DNA from: Candidatus Omnitrophota bacterium | Lineage (GTDB): Bacteria > Omnitrophota > Gorgyraeia > JABMSB01 | Length of the DNA: 42,683 nucleotides | Assembly: GCA_013202205.1 (NCBI GenBank) | Contig: JABMSB010000006.1 | Location: 1-42,683 of the forward strand | Reading direction: 5' to 3' | Shown: one piece after another, positions 8,399 through 18,485 of the stretch | Layout: each line of letters opens with the position of its first letter | Numbering within the stretch: the first letter of the stretch is position 1 | Program-made: the position numbers and the translations under genes | Notes under the pieces: generated by a model | The model's database searches: none | What the model was told of the DNA's origin: nothing | Seen by the model: the letters and a program-made list of their open reading frames with translations, nothing else

Positions 8399-9719
8399 CT
8401 ACAAGGTCATATTCGAGCGTATCGGTTATTTTGACCGGTACGAAATCGCCGGACCTTAGCTGTTTCTTGCTATTTACGTAGACCGTTCCGTCTACCTCGG
8501 GCGCATCGGCCTGGGTTCTTCCGAGAATAAATGGACTATTCTTTTCTCTCTTCTCGTCTATTAGAACCTCTATCGTCTTCCCTAGAAATTGGTTATTATT
8601 TTCTACTGATATATCCTGCTGAAGCCGCATCAGCTCATCGAATCGTTCCTTTTTTACCTTTTCGCTGACCTGTTTTGGAAATTTATATGCCGGGCTCCCT
8701 TCTTCGCGCGAATAGGTAAATATTCCCATCCTCTCAAACTTCATATCGCTGACGAAATTACGCAACTCTTCGAATTCTTTGTCCGTCTCACCGGGAAATC
8801 CCACAATAAATGTCGTCCTTATTGAAAGTTCGGGAATGGCCTTGCGAACTTTCTTAATAAGCACCTCGATATCTTTTCTTGCTACCTTGCGCTTCATGCG
8901 CTTGAGGACTGTATCGCTTATGTGCTGAAAGGGTATATCGAGATATTTGCAAATAACCTCTTCATTGGCCACGAGATCTATCAGGCCGTCTTCATAGTGT
9001 GCGGGGTGTGTGTATAAGAGGCGTATCCAGGGTGTGCTTTTAAGTTTTACAAGACGTTTCAGCAGAGTCGTAAGTTCAGGATTACCAGACCTGTCAACTC
9101 CATAATTTGTTATGTCCTGCCCGATAAGATTTATTTCGGACAGCTTCCGAGATTCAGCAGCCATCTCGACTTCCCTGACGACCGAATCTATGGGCCTTGA
9201 ACGCAGTTTACCCCGCAATTTGGGGATTACGCAATAAGAGCAGTTGTTGCTGCACCCTTCTGAAAGTTTTACATAGATATAATGTGGTGGTGTAAGGCTA
9301 ATGCGTGGTGAGGTATCGCTATAAAGGTATTCGGGGGTCCGCGATATGATCTTGGCGCGCTTGCCTTTGAGGATCTTCTTTATCAGCTCGGGTATCTTTT
9401 CGACATCCCCCACACCCAGGAAACCATCCACCGCCTTTAGCGTTCCATTCAACTCGCTTCTGTAGCGCTGGGGCAGACAGCCGGCTACCACTATAGCTTT
9501 GAGATCTCCTCTTTTTTTGAGCTCCTCTGCCTCGAGGATGATTTCAATAGACTCTTCCTTCGCATCCTTTATGAATGAGCATGTATTGATGAGCGCAATA
9601 TCACAACCTTCGACACCTTCAGATACAGAGAATCCATCGTTACGAAGAAGTCCCATCATAACTTCTGTATCAACCTGATTCCTCGGACAACCTAAGCTTA
9701 TAATACCTATCTTGGTCAT
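8373..9719 (-). CDS. rimO: Ribosomal protein S12 methylthiotransferase
   Basis: ISLGCPRNQVDTEVMMG, radical SAM SEGCSNNCSYCVIPKLRG, C-terminal TRAM-like region. Confidence 0.93.
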   Translation of the reverse strand: MTKIGIISLGCPRNQVDTEVMMGLLRNDGFSVSEGVEGCDIALINTCSFIKDAKEESIEIILEAEELKKRGDLKAIVVAGCLPQRYRSELNGTLKAVDGFLGVGDVEKIPELIKKILKGKRAKIISRTPEYLYSDTSPRISLTPPHYIYVKLSEGCSNNCSYCVIPKLRGKLRSRPIDSVVREVEMAAESRKLSEINLIGQDITNYGVDRSGNPELTTLLKRLVKLKSTPWIRLLYTHPAHYEDGLIDLVANEEVICKYLDIPFQHISDTVLKRMKRKVARKDIEVLIKKVRKAIPELSIRTTFIVGFPGETDKEFEELRNFVSDMKFERMGIFTYSREEGSPAYKFPKQVSEKVKKERFDELMRLQQDISVENNNQFLGKTIEVLIDEKREKNSPFILGRTQADAPEVDGTVYVNSKKQLRSGDFVPVKITDTLEYDLVGELYEPGK

Positions 9720-9727
9720 TATAAAAC

Positions 9728-9774
9728 GAGGACGCAGTATTCAGCAGATCATCTGATGCTGAAATCACGTCCTC
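9728..9774 (-). promoter_or_regulatory. Large hairpin just upstream of rimO
   Basis: GAGGACG...TTCAGCA...TGCTGAA...CGTCCTC nested inverted repeats (9728-9734/9768-9774 and 9740-9746/9757-9763), followed on the minus strand by GTTTTAT and the rimO ATG. Confidence 0.55.
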
Positions 9775-9789
9775 CTCCTCTTGAAATGG

Positions 9790-10611
9790 CTATTCTTTTA
9801 TCTTCATCCCTTTTCGGGTAATTACTATATTCTTTACAACACCCTTCCCCGGCGAACCTAGTGATGTGCCGTTTAGTACGAGCTCCATCTTGTCGGCCTT
9901 ACCTGTCCACAGGGTTATCTCATCATTCGCCTTCCAGGCCTCTACACTACCCTTGGGCAGGACATTACGAAATATGATCTTATCATCCGACTTCACCTGC
10001 AGCCAAACATCATCGAATGTCTTGACTATCAGCGTCAAGGGATCGTTCTTTGGTATGGAGATTTCCGGAGCCACGACCGGGGCAACCTTTGCCATCCTCG
10101 TTTTAGTCACGGGTGCTTCTGTCTTTACCGGTTCGGCCTTCTTCTTAGAGATGATGAGCTTCTCTTTACTCTCTTTGTCAATCTTTAGCGCTATGGCCTT
10201 CGCCCTTCTCTCCCTGGTAATGGTTGCTATCTTTTTTACGCCAACAACAGATCCGCTTATAACAAGAACCAGAAATAGCACCACCGCCGCTGCCGCAATA
10301 GGCACCCTAAACTGTTTTAGTTTAAGCGCCCAATCTATTCTTTCTTCTTTCTTTATGACTATGACCGGCTCGCTCTGTTTAGGGCCTTTCTTTTCGTAAT
10401 CCTTAAGGAGTTTCTCTGTGTCTAACCCCAAAAATTCACTGTATCTTTTTAAAAAACTCTTTGCATATACCGGGCTCATCTCCGCATCCATCTTGTTCGA
10501 TTCCAGGGTCTCCAGTACGTGGTGATGGATATGCGTTGTCCGCTGCACCTCTTCGATAGATAATCCCTTGCCCTTCCTGGCCTTCCTCAGCCTCTCACCG
10601 ATATTCTCCAT
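9790..10611 (-). CDS. RodZ-like HTH / single-TM / DUF4115 protein
   Basis: N-terminal HTH (GERLRKARKGKGLSIEEVQRTTHIHHHVLETLE), one TM segment, C-terminal DUF4115-like domain. Confidence 0.85.
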   Translation of the reverse strand: MENIGERLRKARKGKGLSIEEVQRTTHIHHHVLETLESNKMDAEMSPVYAKSFLKRYSEFLGLDTEKLLKDYEKKGPKQSEPVIVIKKEERIDWALKLKQFRVPIAAAAVVLFLVLVISGSVVGVKKIATITRERRAKAIALKIDKESKEKLIISKKKAEPVKTEAPVTKTRMAKVAPVVAPEISIPKNDPLTLIVKTFDDVWLQVKSDDKIIFRNVLPKGSVEAWKANDEITLWTGKADKMELVLNGTSLGSPGKGVVKNIVITRKGMKIKE

Positions 10612-10654
10612 AACAGCTTCTCCTTAAAACTGATTTTCGTGATCGCCCTTGAGA

Positions 10655-12922
10655 TTATACCTGATTCGTCTCTTCCGTCACCCCAACGTTATCATTATCT
10701 ATATTTTCCGTATCGATAAGGATGTCTCTCGGTTTTGATCCTTGATACGGTCCGACTATGCCCTCATCCTCCATCATGTCTATAATCCTTGCCGCGCGTG
10801 TATAGCCTAACCCCAGCCTCCTCTGAAGCATCGAAACAGAGGCCTGCTTTGTCTGCAATATTACACGGACTGCCTCTTCATAGACTTCATCCTTTTCGAA
10901 TTGTTTAAATGCGCCTTTCTTGGTCTGGGACTGGAGTATCTCTTCATTGTAATCTGAACTCTGTTGCGCCTTTATAAACTCCACGACACGCTCAAGCTCT
11001 TTATCGGATATCAAAGCGCCCTGCGCGCGGATCGGTTTTGAATTACCCGGCTCCATAAATAAGAGGTCACCCTTACCCAATAATTTATCCGCGCCGTTCA
11101 TGTCGAGCACTGTGCGCGAATCTACCTTCGAGGCAACTTTAAATGATATGCGCGAAGGGAAGTTGGCTTTAATTACACCTGTTATTACGTCGACCGATGG
11201 GCGCTGCGTGGCCAGGACAAGGTGTATCCCTACCGCTCTCGACAATTGCGCAAGCCGTGTTATGGCATTCTCTATCTCCTGCTGTGCAACCACCATCAGA
11301 TCGGCAAGCTCATCTATGATCACTACTATATAAGGCATCTTCTCGGCAAGCTGTTCTTCCTCCCCTACCATAATGGTCTTGAGATCTTTTGCCTTTATCT
11401 TTTCGTTATATGAATCTATATTGCGTGCTGCAACCGCTGCCAATGCCTTGTAGCGTCTCTCCATTTCGTTAACTACCCAATCGAGGGCAGCTGAGACTTT
11501 CTTTGCTTCGGTAACTACGGGGCATAGCAGGTGCGGCAGCCCATTGAATAGCGCCAACTCTACCATCTTTGGATCGACCATAAGGAACTTCACCTCATCA
11601 GGCCTTGCAGTAAAGAGCATAGACGTGATGAGCGCATTTACACAGACCGTCTTCCCTGATCCGGTAGCGCCGGCTATCAAAAGGTGCGGCATATCCCCTA
11701 AATCAGCTATTATGGGTGCGCCCGAGATCTCCTTACCTATTATGATCTTCAGCTTAGACGTTTCTGACTTATAATCATTCGTCTCCAGAATCTCTCTGAT
11801 ATAGACGAATACGCTTGTGCTGTTTGGTATCTCAACACCTACGGTACCCTTGCCAGGTAAGGGTGCTACTATCCTCACGCTCTGGGCCTTCATGGCAAGC
11901 GATATATCATCGCTCAATGATGAGATTCGGTTTACCTTGACACCCGGGGCGGGTTCAAGCTCATAGCGTGTTATGACAGGGCCCCTATTAACCCTGACGA
12001 CGCGCACCTCGATACCAAAGTCCATAAGGGTCTCTTCGAGTATGCGTGAATTGATCTTTAAATTGTCTTCTATCTTCCTCTCTTCAAAAGGCGGCGGTGA
12101 ATCGAGAAGATCAATTGTCGGCAGCTTATAGTCATCCATCGATCTTGGTTCCTTCTTCACCTTCGATACGGCTGCCGTACGCCCTGTCTTCGGCTTCTCG
12201 ACCCTTTTGCTTATCTTCGGGATATTAATCTTTACTTCAGGTTCCGATCGAACCTCTTTCTGGTTTATAATAAAATCCGGTTGTTCCGCCTCTCGTCTAA
12301 CCTTTAAGGAGGCGCCTCGTTGCGCCGTAGCGGTCCTGCGCCTTGATATATTCAGGGTGGGCTTTGGAATCCTCAGCCTTGGCAGGCGGATCTTTCCCTT
12401 AAAGACCTTAAGCAAAAGTGTGAAGAAATCCCATACCAGAAATTCTGTGGCAAGAAGGAGTGATAGAGACAAGACGGTTATCAATATCACATGGGTACCA
12501 ACATTATTGAAATACCCGAGCAGGAATCTCGATGAAATATATCCGATAAATCCACCGCTTGCGAATTTTGCATCCGGGGACCCTCCGGTATTTATATAAA
12601 GAAGTGAAGATGCTGCTGCAAAGAGGAGTGCTACCCCCACGACCTTGACGTATAATTTCTGGATATTGCCACTCGTCAAACGACTGATCGCCCACAAGAA
12701 CGTTAATAACGGAATGAGATATGCGGCACGGCCGACACCCTTAAAGAGTATGTCAGAGGACCATGCGCCGATCGTTCCGATGAGATTTTCAGGCCTGATA
12801 TTATTTGGGTAGGCATTGATCGATAGATCCGCGGGATTGTATGAAATGAGACTTAAGAAGACAAATACGCTTAAGGCGATGAAGACTATCGCCCAGATCT
12901 TACGTTTATGAGTTTCCTCCAT
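10655..12922 (-). CDS. ftsK: DNA translocase FtsK/SpoIIIE
   Basis: 4TM N-terminus, Walker A LLIAGATGSGKTVCVN, Walker B YIVVIIDELADLM, C-terminal gamma winged helix. Confidence 0.95.
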   Translation of the reverse strand: MEETHKRKIWAIVFIALSVFVFLSLISYNPADLSINAYPNNIRPENLIGTIGAWSSDILFKGVGRAAYLIPLLTFLWAISRLTSGNIQKLYVKVVGVALLFAAASSLLYINTGGSPDAKFASGGFIGYISSRFLLGYFNNVGTHVILITVLSLSLLLATEFLVWDFFTLLLKVFKGKIRLPRLRIPKPTLNISRRRTATAQRGASLKVRREAEQPDFIINQKEVRSEPEVKINIPKISKRVEKPKTGRTAAVSKVKKEPRSMDDYKLPTIDLLDSPPPFEERKIEDNLKINSRILEETLMDFGIEVRVVRVNRGPVITRYELEPAPGVKVNRISSLSDDISLAMKAQSVRIVAPLPGKGTVGVEIPNSTSVFVYIREILETNDYKSETSKLKIIIGKEISGAPIIADLGDMPHLLIAGATGSGKTVCVNALITSMLFTARPDEVKFLMVDPKMVELALFNGLPHLLCPVVTEAKKVSAALDWVVNEMERRYKALAAVAARNIDSYNEKIKAKDLKTIMVGEEEQLAEKMPYIVVIIDELADLMVVAQQEIENAITRLAQLSRAVGIHLVLATQRPSVDVITGVIKANFPSRISFKVASKVDSRTVLDMNGADKLLGKGDLLFMEPGNSKPIRAQGALISDKELERVVEFIKAQQSSDYNEEILQSQTKKGAFKQFEKDEVYEEAVRVILQTKQASVSMLQRRLGLGYTRAARIIDMMEDEGIVGPYQGSKPRDILIDTENIDNDNVGVTEETNQV

Positions 12923-12926
12923 TACA

Positions 12927-13697
12927 TCACCCCGCTAAAATTGCTATTAGACCAATGACAAAACACCATATGGAGAAGAGATGCAGTCGTGCGCGCTTGA
13001 GCGTTTCCCGCAATATCTTAAGCGCCAGAATACCGGTAATACAAGCTGCTGCCATGCCGATCAGATATATAATAATGTCTGCGGGGATAAGACTGAGACC
13101 CCCAACATCCTTGATCTTAAAGATAAGTGCGCCCAGGATAGCCGGCGCGGATAATAGGAATGAAAATTTGAATGCCTCCTCCGGCTTGATTCCTAAAAGT
13201 AACCCTGTCGATATTGTCGATCCGCTGCGTGAGATGCCCGGTATTATAGCAGCTGCCTGGGATATTCCTACCAGAAGCACCTTCTTAATGTTCCATTGCG
13301 AAGCTCGGGGCTCGGGGTTCGGAGTTCGGAGGCGTCTGCTCCCAAGTAAAAGCCAAAAACCTGTTACGAGCAACATGAAACCCACTACGCGGACCTGGGT
13401 GAATAATCCCTCGAACCAATCGCTGAACAAAAATCCTATAATCGCAGTAGGTACAGAAGCTATGACAATAAATAGTAGTGATCGCCTCTCACTGCTAAAT
13501 AGGGCTATGATATCCTTGCGGAAAAATATCAATACAGCAACAAGTGTTCCTACATGCAGGAGTATATCAAAAAAAATCTGTGGCTCACGATAACCGAAAA
13601 AATGATGGAGCATAACCAGGTGGCCGGAACTCGATACCGGCAGAAATTCTGTTGCCCCCTGCACTATACCCGATATAAGAGCGTGGATTATATTCAT
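12927..13697 (-). CDS. uppP: Undecaprenyl-diphosphatase (BacA/UppP)
   Basis: GIVQGATEFLPVSSSGHL and PGISRSGSTI motifs. Confidence 0.95.
   Translation of the reverse strand: MNIIHALISGIVQGATEFLPVSSSGHLVMLHHFFGYREPQIFFDILLHVGTLVAVLIFFRKDIIALFSSERRSLLFIVIASVPTAIIGFLFSDWFEGLFTQVRVVGFMLLVTGFWLLLGSRRLRTPNPEPRASQWNIKKVLLVGISQAAAIIPGISRSGSTISTGLLLGIKPEEAFKFSFLLSAPAILGALIFKIKDVGGLSLIPADIIIYLIGMAAACITGILALKILRETLKRARLHLFSIWCFVIGLIAILAG
13303..13330. repeat. Four-copy heptamer repeat inside uppP
   Basis: GCTCGGG GCTCGGG GTTCGGA GTTCGGA on plus; encodes LRTPNPEPRA on minus. Confidence 0.85.
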
Positions 13698-13710
13698 CTA
13701 ATAAGCGTGC

Positions 13711-14160
13711 TCATATGCCGCTGTGGCCAAAACCGCCTGAGGAACGGACCGTCTCCTCCAACTCACCCACCTCTTCCCATCTGGCCCTGGTCACCTCTTT
13801 TATGACCATCTGGGCTATGCGCTCTCCGCGCTTCACCACAAACGGATCTTTTCCATGATTTATCAATATGATACTCAAGAGCCCTCTGTAATCAGAATCT
13901 ATCGTCCCGGGAGAATTGACCAGGCTTATGCCGTGTTTCAGTGCCAGGCCGCTACGGGGTCGTATCTCGGCTTCGTACCCTCGGGGTACGGCTATATAAA
14001 GGCCTGTCGATATAAGCTGTATGCTTCCTGTCTCAAGGACTACTTCACCCTCGACATCGGCATAAAGATCCATCCCGCTCGATCCATCTGTAGCATACCG
14101 GGGTAACGACAGATCCTCACACCCACTCTTGCGCTTGACTTTTATATCTATTGTATTCAC
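13711..14160 (-). CDS. dut: dUTP diphosphatase
   Basis: [39 protein letters not shown]-terminal [10 protein letters not shown]. Confidence 0.95.
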   Translation of the reverse strand: MNTIDIKVKRKSGCEDLSLPRYATDGSSGMDLYADVEGEVVLETGSIQLISTGLYIAVPRGYEAEIRPRSGLALKHGISLVNSPGTIDSDYRGLLSIILINHGKDPFVVKRGERIAQMVIKEVTRARWEEVGELEETVRSSGGFGHSGI

Positions 14161-14169
14161 TTAGATCTC

Positions 14170-16341
14170 TTACCTGCGGGGCCCGCGAGAGGGCCTGCCG
14201 CCTCCTCGCCCCTTATCGCCGCCGAAATCTCTCTTGGGCGCGCGTGGTGGTGCATCCGGCAGGAGTACAGCCCTTCTACTCAAGTTACGGCGACCCTGTG
14301 AATCTATCTCAACAAGCTTCACCTCAAGCTCGTCACCAACCTTAACAACATCATCTACATTCTTTACAAAATCGGCTGCAAGTTCAGAGACGTGGACCAA
14401 CCCTTCCTTGCCGGGTAATATCTCGACAAATGCGCCGAAATTCATGACTTTGGTAACCCTGCCCTTGTATATCTTGCCGACCTCGGCCTCCTTTATCATT
14501 CCATTCACCATGGCAATAGCCTTGTCCGATCCCTCTTTGCCAACAGAGGCAATCATGACAGTACCATCATCTTCTATATCAATGGTAGCCCCTGTCTCGC
14601 TGATAATCTTCCGTATCATCTTACCTCCCGGGCCGATGACTTCACCTATCTTATCAAGTGGTATCTTAAGGAGTGTGATCCGAGGTGCATAGGCGGAGAG
14701 CTCTGCTCTTGGTTCGGGTATGCACGCAATTATCTTATCGAGTATAACCATACGCGCATCCTTTGCCTGGCTCAATACCTTCTTAACAAGATCCTTTGAG
14801 ATACCGTCTATCTTGAGATCCATCTGTACAGCGGTGATACCGGCCTTCGTACCTGCAACCTTAAAATCCATATCGCCGAAATGGTCCTCAGCGCCTGCTA
14901 TATCTGTAAGAATTATCTCTTTCGTGCCTTCTTTGACAAGGCCCATCGCTATGCCGCTCACAGGCGCACTTATGGGAACACCCGCATCCATCAATGCGAG
15001 GGTACCGCCGCAGACTGTGGCCATGCTCGATGAACCGTTCGATTCGAGTATTTCAGAGACCATGCGTATGGTATAGGGGAACTTCTCCTTAGGCGGCAGG
15101 ACCGCTGCAAGAGCCCTCTCTGCCAATGCGCCGTGGCCTATTTCGCGCCTTCCGGGGCCTCTTACCGGCTTTACTTCGCCGACACTAAATGGTGGGAAGT
15201 TATAGTGGAGCATGAAACTCTTGTAGGTCTTTCCTTCGAGCGCGTCTATCATCCTCTCATCGACGCTTGTGCCAAGTGTCGTGGTCGAGAGGGATTGCGT
15301 CTGGCCTCTTGTAAAGAGGCCTGATCCATGCGTCCGTGGGAGTAGGCCTGCTTCGCAGGTGATTTCTCTTATCTCGGTACGTTTGCGTCCATCCGTCCGT
15401 TTTTCACTCTCAACTATATATCCGCGTATTACCTCCTTTTCCACCTTATGGAGGGCCCTCTTAACATCCGAATCGGCAATGGAGGCTTCCTCAGAGACAA
15501 ACTTCTCTATCAGCTCTTTGGTTAATAGCTCAAGGGCTTCTTCGCGCTGCTCTTTAAGGGGTGCGGCAACATTCTTTTTTAACTGATCGATCGATGCCTT
15601 CTTCACTTTATCATAAAGATCTTTATCTACTCCTTTTATCACCGGGGTGAATTTCTCTTTGCCGTGGCTTGAGGCCAGCTTCTTCTGTATATCGAGTATC
15701 TGAACGGCATATTCATATCCAAAATCTATCGCCTTCGTTATCTCCTCTTCTGAGATCTCCTTCGATCCTGACTCGAGCATAACTATGCCATTCTTCGTTA
15801 CGGCCATTATCAGATCGAGCTCGCTGAGCTCAAGCTCCTGGAATGTGGGATTTAAGATAAACCTATCTGCTACCTTTCCCACCCTGACAGAACCGACAGG
15901 CCCGTCAAATGGAATACTCGATATGGTGAGCGCGCAAGATGCGCCTATCATGGCAAGTACATCAGAATCGTTCTCTCCGTCGTATGAGAGGACCAGCGCC
16001 ATCACCTGGACTTCGTTGCGCATCCCATCGGGAAAGAGCGGCCTTATGGGACGGTCTATCAGTCGCGAGGTCAATATCTCCTTCTCCGACGGCCTACCCT
16101 CACGCTTGAAGAACCCTCCCGGTATCTTCCCGGCAGCATAGGTCTTCTCCTGGTATTCTACAAAGAGTGGAAAGAAATCCATCCCTTCCCTTGGCTTTTT
16201 TGATGGAACGGCCGTTACCAATACCACGGTGCCGCCGAGCTGGACCGTTATCGCCGCATCGGCCTGCTTGGCCATCTTACCCGTCTCTATGATCAATTCT
16301 TTATCGCCTAACTTGGCAACTATCTTATTCTTATCTGACAT
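14170..16341 (-). CDS. pnp: Polyribonucleotide nucleotidyltransferase
   Basis: Two RNase PH domains, KH GPGGKMIRKIISETGATIDIEDDGTV, and S1 domain. Confidence 0.97.
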   Translation of the reverse strand: MSDKNKIVAKLGDKELIIETGKMAKQADAAITVQLGGTVVLVTAVPSKKPREGMDFFPLFVEYQEKTYAAGKIPGGFFKREGRPSEKEILTSRLIDRPIRPLFPDGMRNEVQVMALVLSYDGENDSDVLAMIGASCALTISSIPFDGPVGSVRVGKVADRFILNPTFQELELSELDLIMAVTKNGIVMLESGSKEISEEEITKAIDFGYEYAVQILDIQKKLASSHGKEKFTPVIKGVDKDLYDKVKKASIDQLKKNVAAPLKEQREEALELLTKELIEKFVSEEASIADSDVKRALHKVEKEVIRGYIVESEKRTDGRKRTEIREITCEAGLLPRTHGSGLFTRGQTQSLSTTTLGTSVDERMIDALEGKTYKSFMLHYNFPPFSVGEVKPVRGPGRREIGHGALAERALAAVLPPKEKFPYTIRMVSEILESNGSSSMATVCGGTLALMDAGVPISAPVSGIAMGLVKEGTKEIILTDIAGAEDHFGDMDFKVAGTKAGITAVQMDLKIDGISKDLVKKVLSQAKDARMVILDKIIACIPEPRAELSAYAPRITLLKIPLDKIGEVIGPGGKMIRKIISETGATIDIEDDGTVMIASVGKEGSDKAIAMVNGMIKEAEVGKIYKGRVTKVMNFGAFVEILPGKEGLVHVSELAADFVKNVDDVVKVGDELEVKLVEIDSQGRRNLSRRAVLLPDAPPRAPKRDFGGDKGRGGGRPSRGPRR

Positions 16342-16388
16342 GTTTTTTCCTTAATTTTAGTTTTCGTGTGAATATATCTATGAACGCC

Positions 16389-16658
16389 TTACTTGCGCAG
16401 ATCCAACTTACTCAGAAGGGCCTTATATTCATCGGCGTTCTTTCTCTTCAGATAGTCTAATAACCTACGGCGCTGGCTTACCAGGCGCAAGAGACCCATC
16501 CGTGAATGATGGTCCTTCTTGTGCTTTTTGAAGTGCCCCGTTAAACTGTTTATCCTCTCTGTGCAAAGCGCTATCTGGACAGCCGGTGAGCCGGTATCCT
16601 TTGCGTGGTGCTTAAAACCTGTTATTAATTCCGCCTTCTTATCCTTCGTGATAGACAA
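16389..16658 (-). CDS. rpsO: 30S ribosomal protein S15
   Basis: [53 protein letters not shown]. Confidence 0.97.
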   Translation of the reverse strand: MSITKDKKAELITGFKHHAKDTGSPAVQIALCTERINSLTGHFKKHKKDHHSRMGLLRLVSQRRRLLDYLKRKNADEYKALLSKLDLRK

Positions 16659-16827
16659 AGCTGCTTTCTCCTTTCCGATCGTTATTTTACTACCTTATTA
16701 CCTACCTGTTAATTGATGCCTTCTCTCATTGACTGCCCTAACAACCAATACAGCACTGCTTTAAGGAAATGTATATTACCATAATATTAGGGTATTGTAA
16801 AGTATTAAGATATAATATTGCTATAAG

Positions 16828-17763
16828 CTATAAGGCAAGTATCTTCTTGGCCTTAACCTCATCCTTCCTTATCTGCTGAATAAGCCCCTTCTCACTGCTA
16901 AAGGCGCGCTCAGACCTTATTCGCCTCTTGAAACTTATCTCTAAGTCTTTTCCATATATGTGCTTACGGAACCCAAAGAGGTGCACCTCTATGCGTGGAT
17001 CGACCACCTTGCCCTTTGTGAATGTAGGCCTAAACCCTATATTCAGTATCCCGCCATACCACCTGCGCCCTATCCTGGTCCTTACAACATAGACTCCGCT
17101 TGGCGGCAGGGCTTCATGGTGCGGGTCAATATTCGCGGTGGGGTACCCCAATACCCTGCCGGCTAACCCTGAGCCGGTCGTTACAGTGCCAAGGATTGAG
17201 ACCGGACGGCCCAACATAGCCGCTGCTTGATGGAGTTTTCCCTTTAAGATAAGCGATCTTATGCGGGTACTGCTGACTACTTTACCCCTTAATGTGACCG
17301 GCTGAATAACTGCAAGATCAAATCCAAACTTGCGGCATATCTTCTTTAAATAAGATGTATCCCCTGACCTGCCCCTGCCAAATGAAAAACCATTGCCAAC
17401 GATAACAGCCTTAGCGCCTATGCGTCCAACGAGAATTCTCTTAATAAAACCGTCGGGCGAATAGCGGGATAGGGCTTCGGTAAAATTAGCAACTATGGCG
17501 ATATCGGCTCCTATCTCCTTGATCAACCTCAACCTATGCTCAAGCGATATGAGTCTGGGGGGCGGCACTTTGGGATGTATAACTTTTAGCGGGTGTGGGT
17601 CAAAGGTTAAGACAGTTGCTTTGCCGCCGATCTTGCGAGACCTTCGCAGCAACTCTTCTATTATTCTCCGGTGGCCTATGTGGACTCCATCGAAGATGCC
17701 TATCGCAACTATGGCTTTCTTAATCGGCCGCTTTATCTTGTTTAAACCTCTGATTATTATCAT
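16828..17763 (-). CDS. ribF: Bifunctional riboflavin kinase/FAD synthetase
   Basis: VAIGIFDGVHIGHRRII, LTFDPHP, GRVLGYPTANI. Confidence 0.95.
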   Translation of the reverse strand: MIIIRGLNKIKRPIKKAIVAIGIFDGVHIGHRRIIEELLRRSRKIGGKATVLTFDPHPLKVIHPKVPPPRLISLEHRLRLIKEIGADIAIVANFTEALSRYSPDGFIKRILVGRIGAKAVIVGNGFSFGRGRSGDTSYLKKICRKFGFDLAVIQPVTLRGKVVSSTRIRSLILKGKLHQAAAMLGRPVSILGTVTTGSGLAGRVLGYPTANIDPHHEALPPSGVYVVRTRIGRRWYGGILNIGFRPTFTKGKVVDPRIEVHLFGFRKHIYGKDLEISFKRRIRSERAFSSEKGLIQQIRKDEVKAKKILAL

Positions 17764-18485
17764 AAATTTTTTGGTGTTATAACTGTCCTCTTGAGTGATT
17801 CGGCATCCATGGCCTTAACTTCGCTCATGGTCCGCGCATCCTCTATCTTGAATATGCCGGAACGGATTCGTCTCACAGATGACGCGTGGCCGCCGCAACC
17901 GAGTTTCTCGCCGATATCATCACATATCTGGCGCACATATGTACCCTTAGAACATTCCATGCGAAAAAATATATTCGGCATATCTATTTTCTCTATCACG
18001 AGATGCTTGATATTCACTTTCTTCGGTTCACGCTCGACTTCAACGCCGCGCCATGCAAGCTTGTATAGACGCTTGCCCTTATGGCTCTTTGCCGATACCA
18101 TCGGAGGCACCTGCATTATCTCTCCTTCGAATAAACCAAATGTACTTCTGATCTTTGCCTCGTCTATGTCGATCCATTCCCCGCCTGAGATAACCTTCCC
18201 CTCCTTGTCGCCGCTAACAGTCCTCGCGCCTAGCGTCAGCGTAGACTCGTATTCCTTATCATCGCGGGTGAACCTCTCTGAGAGTTTGGTCGATTTGCCG
18301 ATTAACATAACGAGGACACCTGTCGCCATGGGATCGAGCGTACCGGCGTGGCCAACCTTCTTCACCTTGAAATGGCGCCTTACATAGTTCACCACGTCGT
18401 GGCTCGTCATGTTAGACGGTTTATCAACCACCAGTATACCGTTTATGTCACTCTTTGTCGCTTTTGTATTAGTTGTCCTATTCAC
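17760..18485 (-). CDS. truB: tRNA pseudouridine(55) synthase
   Basis: GILVVDKPSNMTSHDVVNYVRR, VGHAGTLDPMATGVL. Confidence 0.95.
   Translation of the reverse strand: MNRTTNTKATKSDINGILVVDKPSNMTSHDVVNYVRRHFKVKKVGHAGTLDPMATGVLVMLIGKSTKLSERFTRDDKEYESTLTLGARTVSGDKEGKVISGGEWIDIDEAKIRSTFGLFEGEIMQVPPMVSAKSHKGKRLYKLAWRGVEVEREPKKVNIKHLVIEKIDMPNIFFRMECSKGTYVRQICDDIGEKLGCGGHASSVRRIRSGIFKIEDARTMSEVKAMDAESLKRTVITPKNL

Noticed and set aside
9866-10399. 177-aa plus-strand ORF
   Set aside because: Antisense to the rodZ-like gene; no domain features.
12955-13593. 212-aa plus-strand ORF
   Set aside because: Antisense to uppP, whose catalytic motifs are intact.
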